The position numbers and the translations under genes were made by a program. The notes below the pieces were generated by a model. That model was not told the DNA's origin. It made no database searches and saw only the letters and a program-made list of their open reading frames with translations. A DNA stretch of 64,000 bases from Tatumella sp. JGM91 (lineage in GTDB: Bacteria > Pseudomonadota > Gammaproteobacteria > Enterobacterales > Enterobacteriaceae), in contig NZ_JAERJP010000007.1 of the NCBI RefSeq assembly GCF_018257575.1, positions 62,001 through 126,000 of the forward strand. Reading direction: 5' to 3'. Position 1 is the stretch's first letter. The number at the start of each line of letters is the position of its first letter. Below are positions 48,947-61,454 of the stretch, piece by piece.

Positions 48947-49468
48947 ATGGCAGAGAAACGAAATATCTTTCTGGTTGGGCCTATGGGTGCCGGCAAAAGC
49001 ACTATTGGTCGTCAGTTAGCTCAGCAACTCAATATGGAATTTTATGATTCCGATCAGGAAATTGAGCGACGTACCGGAGCTGATGTTGGCTGGGTATTTG
49101 ATGTAGAAGGCGAAGATGGTTTTCGTGATCGTGAAGAAAAAATCATCAACGAGCTGACTGAAAAACAAGGCATTGTTCTTGCGACGGGGGGGGGCTCAGT
49201 AAAATCACGTGAAACCCGCAATCGTCTTTCCGCCCGTGGTGTGGTTGTGTATCTGGAAACGACAATAGAAAAGCAACTGGCACGTACACAGCGTGACAAA
49301 CGACGTCCTTTACTTCAGGTTGATTCTCCTCCGCGGGAAGTGCTGGAAGAACTGGCGGGTGAGCGAAATCCGCTGTATGAAGAAATTGCAGATGTGACCA
49401 TTCGAACTGATGAGCAAAGTGCTAAAGTGGTCGCGAACCAGATTATTCATATGCTGGAAAGTAATTAA
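48947..49468 (+). CDS. aroK: Shikimate kinase I
   Basis: Phosphorylates shikimate at the 3-hydroxyl, a step of aromatic amino-acid synthesis. The 173 residues (same as E. coli) have P-loop [16 protein letters not shown], shikimate-binding [25 protein letters not shown] and the lid [11 protein letters not shown]. Start ATG 48947 gives the family N-terminus [12 protein letters not shown]. First gene of the aroK-aroB-damX-dam-rpe-gph-trpS cluster. Confidence 0.97.
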   Translation: MAEKRNIFLVGPMGAGKSTIGRQLAQQLNMEFYDSDQEIERRTGADVGWVFDVEGEDGFRDREEKIINELTEKQGIVLATGGGSVKSRETRNRLSARGVVVYLETTIEKQLARTQRDKRRPLLQVDSPPREVLEELAGERNPLYEEIADVTIRTDEQSAKVVANQIIHMLESN

Positions 49469-49507
49469 TTTATCTTAAGCAGACTAAGTTGCAGGGTATC
49501 GATCATT

Positions 49508-50596
49508 ATGGAGCAGATCACGGTCTCACTTGAAGAACGTAGTTATCCGATAAGAATAGCTGCAGGTTTGTTTGATGATCCTGCCTCATACTGGCCGCTG
49601 GGTGCCGGAAATCCTGTAATGGTGGTGACCAATGATACATTGGCACCGCTGTATCTGGATGCTGTGACTGAAAAACTATCAGCTGCAGGCGTTTTAGTTG
49701 ACCAGGTTATATTGCCTGACGGTGAACAGTATAAAACGCTGACTGTCCTTGAACAAATATTCACCGCATTACTTGAAAAACCTCATGGCCGTGATACCAC
49801 CCTGATCGCTCTCGGCGGCGGTGTAATTGGCGACATGACGGGTTTTGCTGCGGCCTGCTATCAGCGTGGTGTCCGCTTTATTCAAATACCCACCACCTTA
49901 CTCTCACAGGTAGATTCCTCTGTCGGGGGAAAAACAGCGGTAAACCATCCGCTGGGTAAAAATATGATCGGCGCGTTTTATCAGCCTGCCTCGGTCATCA
50001 TTGATACTGATTGTCTGAAAACGCTGCCCCCGCGTGAACTTTCGTCCGGACTGGCAGAAGTGATTAAATACGGTATCATTCTGGATAATGATTTTTTCGT
50101 ATGGCTGGAAAACCATATGGAAGCATTAGTTGCTCTGGATGAAAAAGCACTGGCGCAGTGTATTCGTCGTTGCTGTGAGCTTAAAGCCCGGGTTGTGGCT
50201 GCCGATGAGCGTGAGTCCGGTGTCCGGGCCCTGCTTAATCTGGGGCATACCTTCGGTCATGCGATTGAAGCACATATGGGCTATGGCAACTGGCTGCACG
50301 GCGAAGCGGTGTCTGCCGGTATAGTGATGGCGGCCAGGACCGCTGAATATATCAATGGTTTCAGCCCTGATGATACTCAACGTATTATTAAGTTACTGGA
50401 GCGTGCCGGTTTGCCGGTGCACGGACCGCGGGAAATGACCGCCAGCCAGTATCTGCCGCATATGATGCGGGATAAAAAGGTATTAGCCGGTGAACTTCGT
50501 CTGGTTCTGCCTCGTAATATCGGGCAGTCAGAAGTGAGAGGCGATATTTCTCATGATATTGTTACCAGGGCAATCAATGATTGTCTGCCCGGCTGA
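49508..50596 (+). CDS. aroB: 3-dehydroquinate synthase
   Basis: Second shikimate-pathway enzyme: DAHP to 3-dehydroquinate, with NAD and zinc. The 362 residues (same as E. coli) include [56 protein letters not shown] and the zinc-binding [11 protein letters not shown] and LHGEAVSAG. Start 39 bp after aroK. Confidence 0.98.
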   Translation: MEQITVSLEERSYPIRIAAGLFDDPASYWPLGAGNPVMVVTNDTLAPLYLDAVTEKLSAAGVLVDQVILPDGEQYKTLTVLEQIFTALLEKPHGRDTTLIALGGGVIGDMTGFAAACYQRGVRFIQIPTTLLSQVDSSVGGKTAVNHPLGKNMIGAFYQPASVIIDTDCLKTLPPRELSSGLAEVIKYGIILDNDFFVWLENHMEALVALDEKALAQCIRRCCELKARVVAADERESGVRALLNLGHTFGHAIEAHMGYGNWLHGEAVSAGIVMAARTAEYINGFSPDDTQRIIKLLERAGLPVHGPREMTASQYLPHMMRDKKVLAGELRLVLPRNIGQSEVRGDISHDIVTRAINDCLPG

Positions 50597-50668
50597 TAAT
50601 ACGGCATACAGTGTTCCCGCGGCACGAAAAGGCAGCGAGAGATCAATGGTTAAGTATGAGGTGGTTTA

Positions 50669-51805
50669 ATGGATGAGTTTCAACCGGAAGATGAGTTAAA
50701 GCCTGACGCCAGTGATCGTCCTGCTGCGCGAAACCGTAAACCCTCTGCAGGGCCGAAATTACCGGTATCATTACTGGTATCTAAGCAACATATTATGATT
50801 GCCGTCGGGATTCTGGTGCTGTTACTGTTGATCCTCGGTATTGGTTCTGCACTGAAATCACCCTCCGGACATGCACCTGCTGCCCCGGCCAGCTCATCCG
50901 GCAGTGCTGGTAAAGATATTGATCTTTCAGGTACCTCTGCCATGAGCGGGCAGTCTGCCCCGGCGTCTGCTGCCGCGACAGAGACACCCTCAGATACTGA
51001 GACACCTGCCAATAATGCCTCCGCCGGAAGTAACACTATTGCTATGCCCGCTATCTCGTCGACGCTATCTCAGGCAGCGGCAGGGACGGCTCCGGCTGAT
51101 CAGCAGCGTATTACGGTGGCTGGCGGTATAAACAGTGCGCTGAATAATACACAGGTACCGGCAGAGTCCGCGGCGGCTACAACATCTTTGCCGTTGACTC
51201 CTGCCACGCTTGACCGCAGTGGAAAACTGGCCAATCCCATACCGGCGACTGGTCAGACAGGTAACCTGAACGCTCCGGCCAATAAGCCGTCAGTCGTTCA
51301 CCGGACTCCGCAAAACAGCGCCAGCCAGGCGAATGAACGTAAAACAGTCGCCGCTGAACGTGAGCGTCAACGGGAAAATCGTCGCAGTGCAGAACGGCGT
51401 CGTACAGAAGAACAACGCCGGGCGGTACAACAGCGTCAGGCAGCTGAACAGAAAAAAACGGCCCCCCCCGTCGCATCAGCCACGGTGAGGAAGCATGAAC
51501 CTGTCCCGCCAGTAACCCGTGCCGCAGACCCTGCCCGCCAGTTACCTGCCGGTCAATATACCCTGCAACTCAGTGGTGCAACCCATGAAGCTGCTCTGAA
51601 TACATGGGCTAAACAGCAACAGCTGGGCAGTTACCATATTTACCAGACGCAACGTAACGGGCAGCCATGGTTTGTATTGGTCAGCGGTTCTTATGCAACC
51701 CCGGCAGAAGCAAAACGTGCTATCAGTGCGCTTCCTGACGCTGTACGGGCAAAAAGTCCATGGGTTAAACCCGTGAGTCAGGTCAAAAAAGAGGCCGGAA
51801 AGTGA
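50669..51805 (+). CDS. damX: Cell division protein DamX (SPOR domain)
   Basis: Bitopic inner-membrane protein that binds septal glycan and helps control division. The 378 residues have an acidic cytoplasmic head, a membrane helix (about 43-63, IMIAVGILVLLLLILGIGSAL in part), a long Ala/Ser/Thr/Pro-rich periplasmic linker, a highly charged Arg/Glu/Gln stretch (about 220-270) and a C-terminal SPOR domain from QYTLQLSGATHEAALNTWAK to about residue 372. It is about 50 residues shorter than E. coli DamX; the difference lies in the linker. Confidence 0.92.
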   Translation: MDEFQPEDELKPDASDRPAARNRKPSAGPKLPVSLLVSKQHIMIAVGILVLLLLILGIGSALKSPSGHAPAAPASSSGSAGKDIDLSGTSAMSGQSAPASAAATETPSDTETPANNASAGSNTIAMPAISSTLSQAAAGTAPADQQRITVAGGINSALNNTQVPAESAAATTSLPLTPATLDRSGKLANPIPATGQTGNLNAPANKPSVVHRTPQNSASQANERKTVAAERERQRENRRSAERRRTEEQRRAVQQRQAAEQKKTAPPVASATVRKHEPVPPVTRAADPARQLPAGQYTLQLSGATHEAALNTWAKQQQLGSYHIYQTQRNGQPWFVLVSGSYATPAEAKRAISALPDAVRAKSPWVKPVSQVKKEAGK

Positions 51806-51861
51806 TAATCATCGGGGCTGCTGCCGGCAGCCCCATTTATAAGCGCAGATCTGCTGTCGGT

Positions 51862-51870
51862 TTATCCACA
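51862..51870 (+). promoter_or_regulatory. Consensus DnaA box before dam
   Basis: TTATCCACA lies 33 bp upstream of the dam ATG in the damX-dam gap. It matches the strong DnaA box exactly. The site could matter for coupling methylation to replication, but such 9-mers also arise by chance. Confidence 0.4.
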
Positions 51871-51902
51871 GCCATCAATGAAAAAATCTCTATTACGACA
51901 GC

Positions 51903-52715
51903 ATGAAAAAACACCGCGCTTTCCTGAAGTGGGCAGGGGGTAAATACCACCTGCTGGATGACATTCGTCGATGCTTACCCGAAGGGGACTGTTTAGTTGA
52001 ACCTTTTGTAGGTGCCGGCTCTGTCTTTCTGAATACTGACTATCAGAATTATCAACTGGCTGATATTAATAGCGATTTAATTAATCTCTACAATATTATT
52101 AAGACCAACAGTACCTCGTTTATTGCAGATGCCCGCCGGTTATTTATGGCAGAGGAAAATAAATCAGAGGCTTACTATGCCCATCGGGTAGAGTTTAACC
52201 TGAGCCGTGATGCCTACCACCGTGCATTGTTATTTTTATATCTTAACCGCCATGGTTATAACGGTCTTTGTCGTTATAACCTGCGTGGTGAATTCAATGT
52301 ACCTTTCGGCCGTTATCAGAAACCCTATTTTCCTGAAGCCGAGCTGTTGTGGTTCGCAGAGCGTGCCCAGAAGGCTACTTTCGTCTGTCAGTCTTATGGC
52401 CCTACGATGCGGGAAGCCAGCAGTGGCTGTGTGGTGTATTGTGATCCCCCGTATGCACCGTTGTCAGCAACAGCTAATTTTACTGCCTACCATACCAACA
52501 GTTTCAGCCTGCATGAGCAGATCCATCTGGCGGAGCTTGCCGAAGAACTGGCAAAAGAAAGATCAGTACCTGTGCTAATCTCTAATCATGATACGGAGCT
52601 GACTCAGCAATGGTATAACGCGGCGGTAAAGCATATCGTTAAAGCAAGACGATCCATTAGCCGCAATGTGAACGGTCGCACCAAAGTCAACGAAATACTG
52701 GCCCTTTATCGTTAA
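51903..52715 (+). CDS. dam: DNA adenine methyltransferase Dam
   Basis: Methylates adenine in GATC, guiding mismatch repair, SeqA binding at the origin and gene control. The 270 residues carry the SAM motif KWAGGKYHLL and FVGAGSVFLN, the recognition loop region GYNGLCRYNLRGEFNVPFG and the catalytic DPPY motif in VVYCDPPYAPL. It lies in the usual place between damX and rpe. Confidence 0.97.
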   Translation: MKKHRAFLKWAGGKYHLLDDIRRCLPEGDCLVEPFVGAGSVFLNTDYQNYQLADINSDLINLYNIIKTNSTSFIADARRLFMAEENKSEAYYAHRVEFNLSRDAYHRALLFLYLNRHGYNGLCRYNLRGEFNVPFGRYQKPYFPEAELLWFAERAQKATFVCQSYGPTMREASSGCVVYCDPPYAPLSATANFTAYHTNSFSLHEQIHLAELAEELAKERSVPVLISNHDTELTQQWYNAAVKHIVKARRSISRNVNGRTKVNEILALYR

Positions 52716-52778
52716 ACTGACCATAAACAGCGGCATTGTTCAGGGAATTACGCTGAATAATATTATCGGGAGAATCAG

Positions 52779-53462
52779 ATGAAAGACTACTTGATAGCAC
52801 CATCAATATTGTCGGCAGATTTTGCCCGACTGGGTGAAGATACGGCAAAAGTACTGGCCGCCGGCGGAGATGTTGTCCATTTTGACGTGATGGATAACCA
52901 CTACGTCCCTAACCTGACGATGGGGCCGATGGTGCTGAAAGCCCTGCGGGATTACGGTATTTCTGCGCCGATTGATGTTCATTTAATGGTTTCTCCTGTG
53001 GATAGTCTGATCCCGCAATTCGCTAATGCCGGTGCCAGCTATATCACCTTTCACCCGGAAGCCACTTTACACGTTGATCGTACTCTGCAACTGATTAAAG
53101 AGCATGGCTGCAAAGCCGGACTGGTATTTAATCCTGCCACCCCCCTGAGTTACCTTGATTATGTGATGGACAAACTTGATGTGATCCTGCTGATGTCGGT
53201 TAACCCGGGTTTTGGCGGTCAGAGCTTTCTGCCTTCGACATTGAATAAGCTCCGTGAGGTACGCCAGCGTATCGACCACAGTGGTTTTGATATCCGTCTT
53301 GAGGTTGATGGCGGGGTAAAAGTTGATAATATCGGGCAGATCGCCGCTGCAGGTGCGGATATGTTTGTTGCCGGCTCGGCGATTTTCGGTCACCCAGATT
53401 ATAAGAAAATTATTGATGATATGCGCAGAGCACTGGAGACAGCTAATGGCTCATTTCACTAA
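52779..53462 (+). CDS. rpe: Ribulose-phosphate 3-epimerase
   Basis: Interconverts ribulose-5-phosphate and xylulose-5-phosphate in the pentose phosphate pathway. The 227-residue TIM barrel has [16 protein letters not shown], the catalytic Asp and His in [14 protein letters not shown] and [18 protein letters not shown] and LEVDGGV. Its 3' end overlaps the gph start by 17 bp. Confidence 0.97.
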   Translation: MKDYLIAPSILSADFARLGEDTAKVLAAGGDVVHFDVMDNHYVPNLTMGPMVLKALRDYGISAPIDVHLMVSPVDSLIPQFANAGASYITFHPEATLHVDRTLQLIKEHGCKAGLVFNPATPLSYLDYVMDKLDVILLMSVNPGFGGQSFLPSTLNKLREVRQRIDHSGFDIRLEVDGGVKVDNIGQIAAAGADMFVAGSAIFGHPDYKKIIDDMRRALETANGSFH

Positions 53463-54123
53463 TATTCGTGCGCTGGCCTTTGACCTGGACGGAACCCTGA
53501 CAGACAGTGCCCCCGGACTGGCTGCCGCTGTCGATATGGCATTACAGCAGATGACGCTGCCAGAGGCCGGTGTCGCCCGGGTCTCCACCTGGATAGGTAA
53601 CGGGGCAGATATCATGATGCAGCGTGCGTTGACTTATGCCCTGCAGCGGGCACCTGCGCCTTATGAGGCTGCACAGGCGCGCCAGCTGTTTGATAAGTTC
53701 TATGCACAGACGGCAGAGCAAGGCAGTGCGTTATTTCCCGGTGTGAAACAGACACTGCAAATACTTTGTCAGCAGAATATGCCAATGGCGATAGTGACCA
53801 ACAAACCTACACCCTTTGTAGCCCCTTTACTTAAATCACTGGGTATTGATCAGTTCTTCTCGCTGGTGATTGGCGGTGATGATGTCACAGCCAAAAAACC
53901 GCATCCGGCAGCTGTCTATCTGGTACTGGGTAAGCTGGGACTGACCGCCGGTGAGTTACTGTTTATTGGTGATTCGCGTAATGATATCCGTGCGGCGAAG
54001 TCTGCGGGAGTACCATGTGCAGGGCTGAGCTACGGATATAACTATGGCGAGCCAATTGCAGACAGTCACCCGGATTGTGTGCTGGATAGCTTTGACCAAC
54101 TTCTGCCCGCACTTGGGCTGTAA
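53446..54123 (+). CDS. gph: Phosphoglycolate phosphatase
   Basis: HAD hydrolase that removes 2-phosphoglycolate formed in repair of oxidised DNA ends. The 225-residue product starts [25 protein letters not shown] (in part) with nucleophile Asp in DLDGT, then [13 protein letters not shown] and [17 protein letters not shown] 53446 gives the family N-terminus; longer readings inside rpe are artefacts. It is about 27 residues shorter than E. coli Gph, the gaps falling in the cap domain and C-terminal tail. Confidence 0.94.
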   Translation: MAHFTNIRALAFDLDGTLTDSAPGLAAAVDMALQQMTLPEAGVARVSTWIGNGADIMMQRALTYALQRAPAPYEAAQARQLFDKFYAQTAEQGSALFPGVKQTLQILCQQNMPMAIVTNKPTPFVAPLLKSLGIDQFFSLVIGGDDVTAKKPHPAAVYLVLGKLGLTAGELLFIGDSRNDIRAAKSAGVPCAGLSYGYNYGEPIADSHPDCVLDSFDQLLPALGL

Positions 54124-54141
54124 TAAATCAGGATAAAATTT

Positions 54142-55152
54142 ATGAGTAAACCCATTGTTTTTAGTGGCGCGCAGCCTTCAGGTGAACTAACCATTGGTAA
54201 TTACATGGGGGCACTTCGTCAATGGGTACAGATGCAGGATGATTACCACTGTATTTATTGTATTGTTGACCAGCATGCGATTACTGTCCGTCAGGATCCG
54301 CAAGCACTGCATAAAGCGACACTGGATACTCTGGCCCTGTATCTGGCCTGTGGTATTGACCCTGAAAAATCGACCATCTTTGTACAGTCACATGTGCCGG
54401 AGCATGCACAGCTTTCATGGCTGCTGAACTGCTACACCTATTTCGGTGAGCTGAGCCGTATGACCCAGTTTAAAGATAAGTCGTCACGTTATGCTGAAAA
54501 TATTAATGCCGGTCTGTTTGATTATCCGGTATTGATGGCGGCAGATATTCTGCTGTATCAGACTAACCAGGTACCGGTCGGGGAAGATCAGAAACAACAT
54601 CTGGAACTGAGTCGCGATATTGCACAGCGTTTTAACTCTCTTTATGGTGATATTTTCCGGGTTCCTGAGCCTTTTATTCCTAAGTCCGGTGCGAGGGTGA
54701 TGTCGCTGCTGGAACCGACGAAAAAAATGTCTAAATCCGATGATAACCGTAATAATGTGATTGGATTACTGGAAGATCCTAAAGCGGTTGTGAAAAAGAT
54801 TAAACGTGCAGTGACTGACTCTGACGAGCCACCGGTAGTCCGTTATGACATTAAAAATAAGGCCGGAGTATCTAACCTGCTGGATATTCTGTCGGGTGTG
54901 ACCGGACAAACCGTCAGCGAGCTGGAACAGGAATTCAGCGGTAAAATGTACGGACATCTGAAAGGTGCCGTTGCCGACGCTGTTTCCGGGATGCTGGCAG
55001 AGTTACAACAACGCTTTGAACACTTCCGCAATGATGAACAGTTACTGAACCGGATCATGAAAGAAGGTGCAGATAAAGCCAGCAGCAGAGCACGTGAGAC
55101 ACTGGATAAAGTTTACCAGGCGGTAGGTTTTGTCGCCCGGCCTAAAGGCTGA
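54142..55152 (+). CDS. trpS: Tryptophanyl-tRNA synthetase
   Basis: Class I aminoacyl-tRNA synthetase. The 336 residues show the HIGH-like motif [17 protein letters not shown], the tryptophan-site region [21 protein letters not shown] (in part) and [14 protein letters not shown], and the KMSKS loop [11 protein letters not shown]. Last gene of the aroK cluster, closed by two terminators. Confidence 0.98.
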   Translation: MSKPIVFSGAQPSGELTIGNYMGALRQWVQMQDDYHCIYCIVDQHAITVRQDPQALHKATLDTLALYLACGIDPEKSTIFVQSHVPEHAQLSWLLNCYTYFGELSRMTQFKDKSSRYAENINAGLFDYPVLMAADILLYQTNQVPVGEDQKQHLELSRDIAQRFNSLYGDIFRVPEPFIPKSGARVMSLLEPTKKMSKSDDNRNNVIGLLEDPKAVVKKIKRAVTDSDEPPVVRYDIKNKAGVSNLLDILSGVTGQTVSELEQEFSGKMYGHLKGAVADAVSGMLAELQQRFEHFRNDEQLLNRIMKEGADKASSRARETLDKVYQAVGFVARPKG

Positions 55153-55174
55153 AAATAAGCCAGAGCCAGTGCAG

Positions 55175-55200
55175 GGACCATCAGCAGATGGTCCTTTTTT
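55175..55200 (+). terminator. Rho-independent terminator of trpS
   Basis: GGACCATC (55175-55182) pairs with GATGGTCC (55187-55194), loop AGCA, followed by six T. Confidence 0.9.
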
Positions 55201-55209
55201 ATTTCTCAG

Positions 55210-55237
55210 AAAAAACGCCGGTTAGCCGGCGTTTTTT
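55210..55237. terminator. Second, bidirectional terminator between trpS and tsgA
   Basis: AAAAAACGCCGG (55210-55221) pairs with CCGGCGTTTTTT (55226-55237), loop TTAG. It mainly serves tsgA on the reverse strand and backs up the trpS terminator. Confidence 0.88.
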
Positions 55238-55253
55238 GCTGAATAATCACGGA

Positions 55254-56438
55254 TTACTCTTTAACCGGCGCGATATTGTTCAGACGATGTTTGCTGACAA
55301 AACCCAGCAACAGACACAGGATAAATACCACCCCGTATAAGCCATTGGCGGTCATCAGTGCCGCATGTGGTCCGCTGTGTTCTACTATCGGGCTGGTCAC
55401 GACAAATGTCAGCATGGTACCGATAGTCCCGCAGGTCAGAATAAAGTTAACCAGTTTCGGTGATGACACGCGGGTCTGCTGTGAACCCAGAGTAATGATG
55501 GTGGTGTAAATTGCACTGGAAAAGAAACCTAAAATCATAATGATAATATGCAGCATTGCGACAGTTTCTGTATGAGTAAACCAGTACATTAGTGCAGTGG
55601 CCAGGGCAGTGATAACCACGAGGATTTTTTGCAGATCAACGAAGCGCAGTACCACACTGAATACCCACATACCGACCATATAGGCAGTCCAGAAATTACC
55701 GACCAGCTGTCCCGCATCAGAAATCTGTACCCCCAGATTCTTGGTGGCATATTCCGGAACCCAGGAAATAAAGCCCAGCTGACCGAGGATATAACACAGT
55801 GCCGCCAGTGCCAGCAGGAAAACACCACTGCCCCATTTCTCTCTTTCTGCCTGCTGTTGGTGGCTTTTTTTCGTCAGCACCGGAAATTCAACCATTAAGG
55901 TCAGAATAAAGATAGCCACATAAATCAGACCGATACAGCAGTACACCCAATACCATGGCAGTTGTCTGGCCAGCAGAACCCCTGCAATAATCGGGAACAG
56001 GGTTCCGGCCATACTGAAGAAAGAGTCAGTAAACAACAGGCGTGAACCACGCTGACGACCCTGGTAAAGGTGGGTAATCAGGAAGGTACCGATAGACATA
56101 GTAATTCCGCTGACCACCCCCAGTACAAACATGCATACCGAGAACATAGCGATACTGTGGCCGGTGACTAATCCGCCAATCGCCAGTAGCATTAATATAA
56201 ACCCGAAGATTAACTGGCGTTTTAACGGAATAATTTCCATCAGCCAGGCATTAAGGAAGATAGCAACCAGAATCCCTGTATTAAGAAAAGTAAAAGTATT
56301 ACTCATGCTTGATACGGGAACATTAAAGTACTGGGCAATATTATCCATGACCATCCCGGTCACAATTACTAATGCGCCGGTCAGGGCATAGGAAAAAAAG
56401 CTGATCCAGGTCAGGCCAGTCAGATTGGTCTTTGTCAT
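55254..56438 (-). CDS. tsgA: TsgA family MFS transporter
   Basis: Major facilitator linked in Salmonella to tellurite, selenite and gentamicin resistance; the transported substrate is not known. The 394 residues have twelve membrane segments and begin [21 protein letters not shown] (in part); [24 protein letters not shown] is the loop typical of the family. It diverges from ppiA; a 12-bp palindrome lies about 36 bp before its ATG. Confidence 0.92.
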   Translation of the reverse strand: MTKTNLTGLTWISFFSYALTGALVIVTGMVMDNIAQYFNVPVSSMSNTFTFLNTGILVAIFLNAWLMEIIPLKRQLIFGFILMLLAIGGLVTGHSIAMFSVCMFVLGVVSGITMSIGTFLITHLYQGRQRGSRLLFTDSFFSMAGTLFPIIAGVLLARQLPWYWVYCCIGLIYVAIFILTLMVEFPVLTKKSHQQQAEREKWGSGVFLLALAALCYILGQLGFISWVPEYATKNLGVQISDAGQLVGNFWTAYMVGMWVFSVVLRFVDLQKILVVITALATALMYWFTHTETVAMLHIIIMILGFFSSAIYTTIITLGSQQTRVSSPKLVNFILTCGTIGTMLTFVVTSPIVEHSGPHAALMTANGLYGVVFILCLLLGFVSKHRLNNIAPVKE

Positions 56439-56696
56439 TGTTAGAGACCCTAGTAAGAAGAAAGGTGAGAATTATCCCATGGGATTATAGAGTGAACCGT
56501 GATCCTGATAAATAATCAATGAAACATCATTTTCTTATTTCATCAATAATATGATCTTATTCACATATTTTTATACCGGTAATGATCTTTTCCTGCGGCC
56601 AGCAGATGGTCTGCAGGTAAATATCTGGTTCTCCTGCTGTGATCTCTCTACAATTAGCTTCGTTTTCCGTGTGGTTTATTCAATCAGGGAGTTTTT

Positions 56697-57254
56697 ATGT
56701 TGAAACGTACTCTGGCGGCTGCCGTCGCGTTGCTGGCTCTTTCTTCAGCATCGGTACTGGCTGATACTCATGTACTGCTGACAACTTCAGCAGGTAATAT
56801 TGAACTGGCGCTTAATGATCAAAAAGCCCCGGTGAGCGTCAAAAATTTTGTAAGCTACGTTAATAGTGGTTTTTATAACAACACTGTGTTTCATCGGGTC
56901 ATTCCGGGTTTTATGATTCAGGGCGGAGGCTTTACTGCCGATATGACGCAAAAACCTGTCGGTGCGCCTATTAAGAATGAAGCTGATAATGGGCTGCGTA
57001 ATCTGCGCGGTACTATTGCCATGGCCCGTACCGCTGATCCTGACAGTGCGACCAGCCAGTTCTTTATTAACGTCGCAGATAACGCATTTCTGGATCACGG
57101 CCAGCGTGATTTTGGTTACGCAGTATTTGGTAAGGTGATTAAAGGGATGGATGTTGCCGATAATATTGCCCGGGTTCAGACCTCCAATATCGGCCCTTAT
57201 CAGAACGTTCCTGTAAAACCGGTCACTATTCTTTCTGCGAAAGTATTGCCGTAA
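56697..57254 (+). CDS. ppiA: Periplasmic peptidyl-prolyl cis-trans isomerase A (cyclophilin)
   Basis: Speeds proline isomerisation during folding of exported proteins. The 185-residue precursor has a signal peptide cleaved after SSASVLA, then the cyclophilin core: [20 protein letters not shown] (catalytic Arg, in part), [20 protein letters not shown], and [17 protein letters not shown]. Diverges from tsgA. In E. coli yhfG and fic follow; here pabA comes next. Confidence 0.96.
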   Translation: MLKRTLAAAVALLALSSASVLADTHVLLTTSAGNIELALNDQKAPVSVKNFVSYVNSGFYNNTVFHRVIPGFMIQGGGFTADMTQKPVGAPIKNEADNGLRNLRGTIAMARTADPDSATSQFFINVADNAFLDHGQRDFGYAVFGKVIKGMDVADNIARVQTSNIGPYQNVPVKPVTILSAKVLP

Positions 57255-57379
57255 CAATGACAGGCCAGTGGACACTGGCCAGCAGTCCGGAGGATAAATA
57301 CCCTGCTACTGGTTCAGTCTCTGCCCGGAGTACAGATAACCAGACGATGCGTCTGACAGTCAGGCGGGGCATACCAGCC

Positions 57380-59264
<1,885 letters not shown>

Positions 59265-59272
59265 CTTACTGA

Positions 59273-59300
59273 CCGCCAGCCTCCTTGCGGACGCTGGCGG
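59273..59300. terminator. Hairpin between convergent argD and yhfK
   Basis: CCGCCAGC (59273-59280) pairs with GCTGGCGG (59293-59300), followed by GTTTGCTT on the forward strand. Confidence 0.7.
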
Positions 59301-59307
59301 GTTTGCT

Positions 59308-61383
59308 TCAGACTTTCTTTTTCTTATTTATCAGCCACTGTCCGTGACGGGGACGTTGTCGCCAGACAATCGACGAAATAGTCCGCATAACTCTCAGGTG
59401 GCTTAATATCTGATCGAGCTGCCGCTCCATAATGGTTACCGGCCCCAGAGGAACCTTGTCGGGAGTATCCATTACCGCACTGCTGCGGTCATCTTCACTC
59501 TGGTAACTCAGGCGCTGCTGACATTGTTGTAATGCAATCTCACAGGACTCCAGGTAGCTGCGGGCCAGCCCGGGGCTGAGCATAGTATGTTCATGGGCAA
59601 GCGTCGTCAGCACATTAATATGTTCGACAATAAACTGGCTATGGGTAACCCACAGATGCATTTCGTTCAGATATTCAGTATTAAAGCCGGGTTCCTGCAT
59701 AGCCTGGTTCATTGAACTGAAAAGGGCATTATGCCGCTGGTTTACCTTGATTCTGATACTTTCCAACTCATCGGCGGTGTGCTGCGGAGCAAGTAAGATC
59801 TGCAGGGCATGCTGATAGGTCTCCAGGACATCCAGGGCATTTTTTCGTAACAGGGCACTTTGCCACTGCGGCCATAGCCATAGCATGCCGGCGAAAGCAA
59901 TCAGGCACCCCAGCAGGGTATCCAGCAGGCGGGGCACCAGGAAATTCACCCCGTTAAGGGACAGTAACTGCAGGCTGTATACTGCAGTGACGGTGAAACC
60001 AATGGTTGCCCAGCCGTAGTACTGACGGGAAAAGAGATTACTGAACAAGGTCAGCAATAACATTGTCAGCAGGATCACCGATTCCGGCGCGGCCATTTTC
60101 AGAGACCAGGCGGCAATCATCAGGCCGGCAAATGTGCCGAGGGCACGGTGCTGAATCCGGACCCGGGTTGCAGCATAACTGTTCTGACTGACCAGAATAA
60201 TGGTCATTAATACCCAGTAGGGCTTCGGCATATTCAAAGACAGGGCCAGAGTACTGGCCGTCATCAGCATGACCGAAAAACGGCCGGCAGTCCGCAGGGC
60301 GACAGACTTTAACGAAATATAGCTGCGTAATGCGGCCAGCAAGGGCAGTCGTCGCTGGCTGTCTGCCATAAGGTCACGGCGGTAGAGTGGTTTCCTTGTT
60401 TGCAGTACTGTTGCAATTTTACTGAAATGGTACAGATAGAACTGGCCGACAGGGTTATCAGGGTACTGGCGGACGATATTCTGTAATTCTGACAGAGACT
60501 CACGCATCGAAAAGTCCGCCGGAATCTGGTGATAAAGGATATTATCGGCGGTCTTGCGCAGTTGTCTGGCAACCAGATTAGCGGTGCGTTTGATAATTTC
60601 TCCCGACTGACTTTTCTGTACCAGATCTCTGACATCCTCACTCTGGCTGAGAGTCACTGAAATATGCTCCTGCAGGTCTTCTGCCATCATAAAGGTACGG
60701 ATCAGGTATTTTTCACGGCTGTTTTTTTCCGCGGAAAGCATATGGATTTGCTGATAGGCGGTGGTGATTAAATCGACGACTTTCTGCTGGTAATTCAGTA
60801 ATGCGGGTAATGATTTATCATAATCACTGCTGCTGAGCAGAGTATATTTTTCCTCGCAATATTTCGCCAGAGCGCGGTATAACAGGCTGAGTGTTTCACG
60901 CAGCGGCTGATCCTTAGACAGCCTGAACCAGTACCAGTTAAACAGTCCGTACCATAAAGTACCGCAGCCATAGAGCAAAGGGGGGCCCCACAGGGGCATT
61001 CGTCCGACCAGGCTCAGCGTAAATGTCATGGCGATCAGGGACCCCGGTAGCAGACGTCCATGCAACGGGCTTATTTCACCGCATACTCCGATTAATAATG
61101 GAAGCGCACCGACAATAAACGGTAACGGGACATTACGCAGCAGCAGCCACTGTAGTAAGAAACTACTGAGCGCAAACAGAGTACCGCCGATAACAATTCG
61201 CTTAAAAAAATGGCGATGCGGGGTATCCAGTCCGGCGATATTGCAGCAGGCCGGTACCAGAGAAAACAGCAGACCTTTCTGCAGATCGCCGGCCAGCCAT
61301 CCGGCGGCGACAGGAAGACACAGGATAAGTGTCTGGCGCAAGGCATAGTTAACTTCAGGGTGATAAACAATTCTGCGCCACAT
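59308..61383 (-). CDS. yhfK: YhfK family inner-membrane protein (FUSC-like)
   Basis: Related to the YccS/YhfK and AaeB aromatic-acid efflux families; its own substrate is unknown. The 691 residues carry two groups of membrane segments (about 15-150 and 385-520) separated by a cytoplasmic helical domain, with family sequences FSLVPACCNIAGLDTPHRHFF (in part) and PRLLDTLLGCLIAFAGMLWLW (in part). ATG 61383 matches the family N-terminus MWRRIVYHPEVNYALRQT; a longer frame runs into crp and is an artefact. Between crp and argD as in E. coli. Confidence 0.93.
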   Translation of the reverse strand: MWRRIVYHPEVNYALRQTLILCLPVAAGWLAGDLQKGLLFSLVPACCNIAGLDTPHRHFFKRIVIGGTLFALSSFLLQWLLLRNVPLPFIVGALPLLIGVCGEISPLHGRLLPGSLIAMTFTLSLVGRMPLWGPPLLYGCGTLWYGLFNWYWFRLSKDQPLRETLSLLYRALAKYCEEKYTLLSSSDYDKSLPALLNYQQKVVDLITTAYQQIHMLSAEKNSREKYLIRTFMMAEDLQEHISVTLSQSEDVRDLVQKSQSGEIIKRTANLVARQLRKTADNILYHQIPADFSMRESLSELQNIVRQYPDNPVGQFYLYHFSKIATVLQTRKPLYRRDLMADSQRRLPLLAALRSYISLKSVALRTAGRFSVMLMTASTLALSLNMPKPYWVLMTIILVSQNSYAATRVRIQHRALGTFAGLMIAAWSLKMAAPESVILLTMLLLTLFSNLFSRQYYGWATIGFTVTAVYSLQLLSLNGVNFLVPRLLDTLLGCLIAFAGMLWLWPQWQSALLRKNALDVLETYQHALQILLAPQHTADELESIRIKVNQRHNALFSSMNQAMQEPGFNTEYLNEMHLWVTHSQFIVEHINVLTTLAHEHTMLSPGLARSYLESCEIALQQCQQRLSYQSEDDRSSAVMDTPDKVPLGPVTIMERQLDQILSHLRVMRTISSIVWRQRPRHGQWLINKKKKV

Positions 61384-61454
61384 CAGATACAACCGCAGGT
61401 CAATAATAAACAAGACACGGCAGTCACCTGCCGTGCAGAGAACAGTATGATCCG

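Noticed and set aside
53323..53445. In-frame extension of gph inside rpe
   Set aside because: It reads the rpe sequence in the wrong frame; the HAD start is at 53446.
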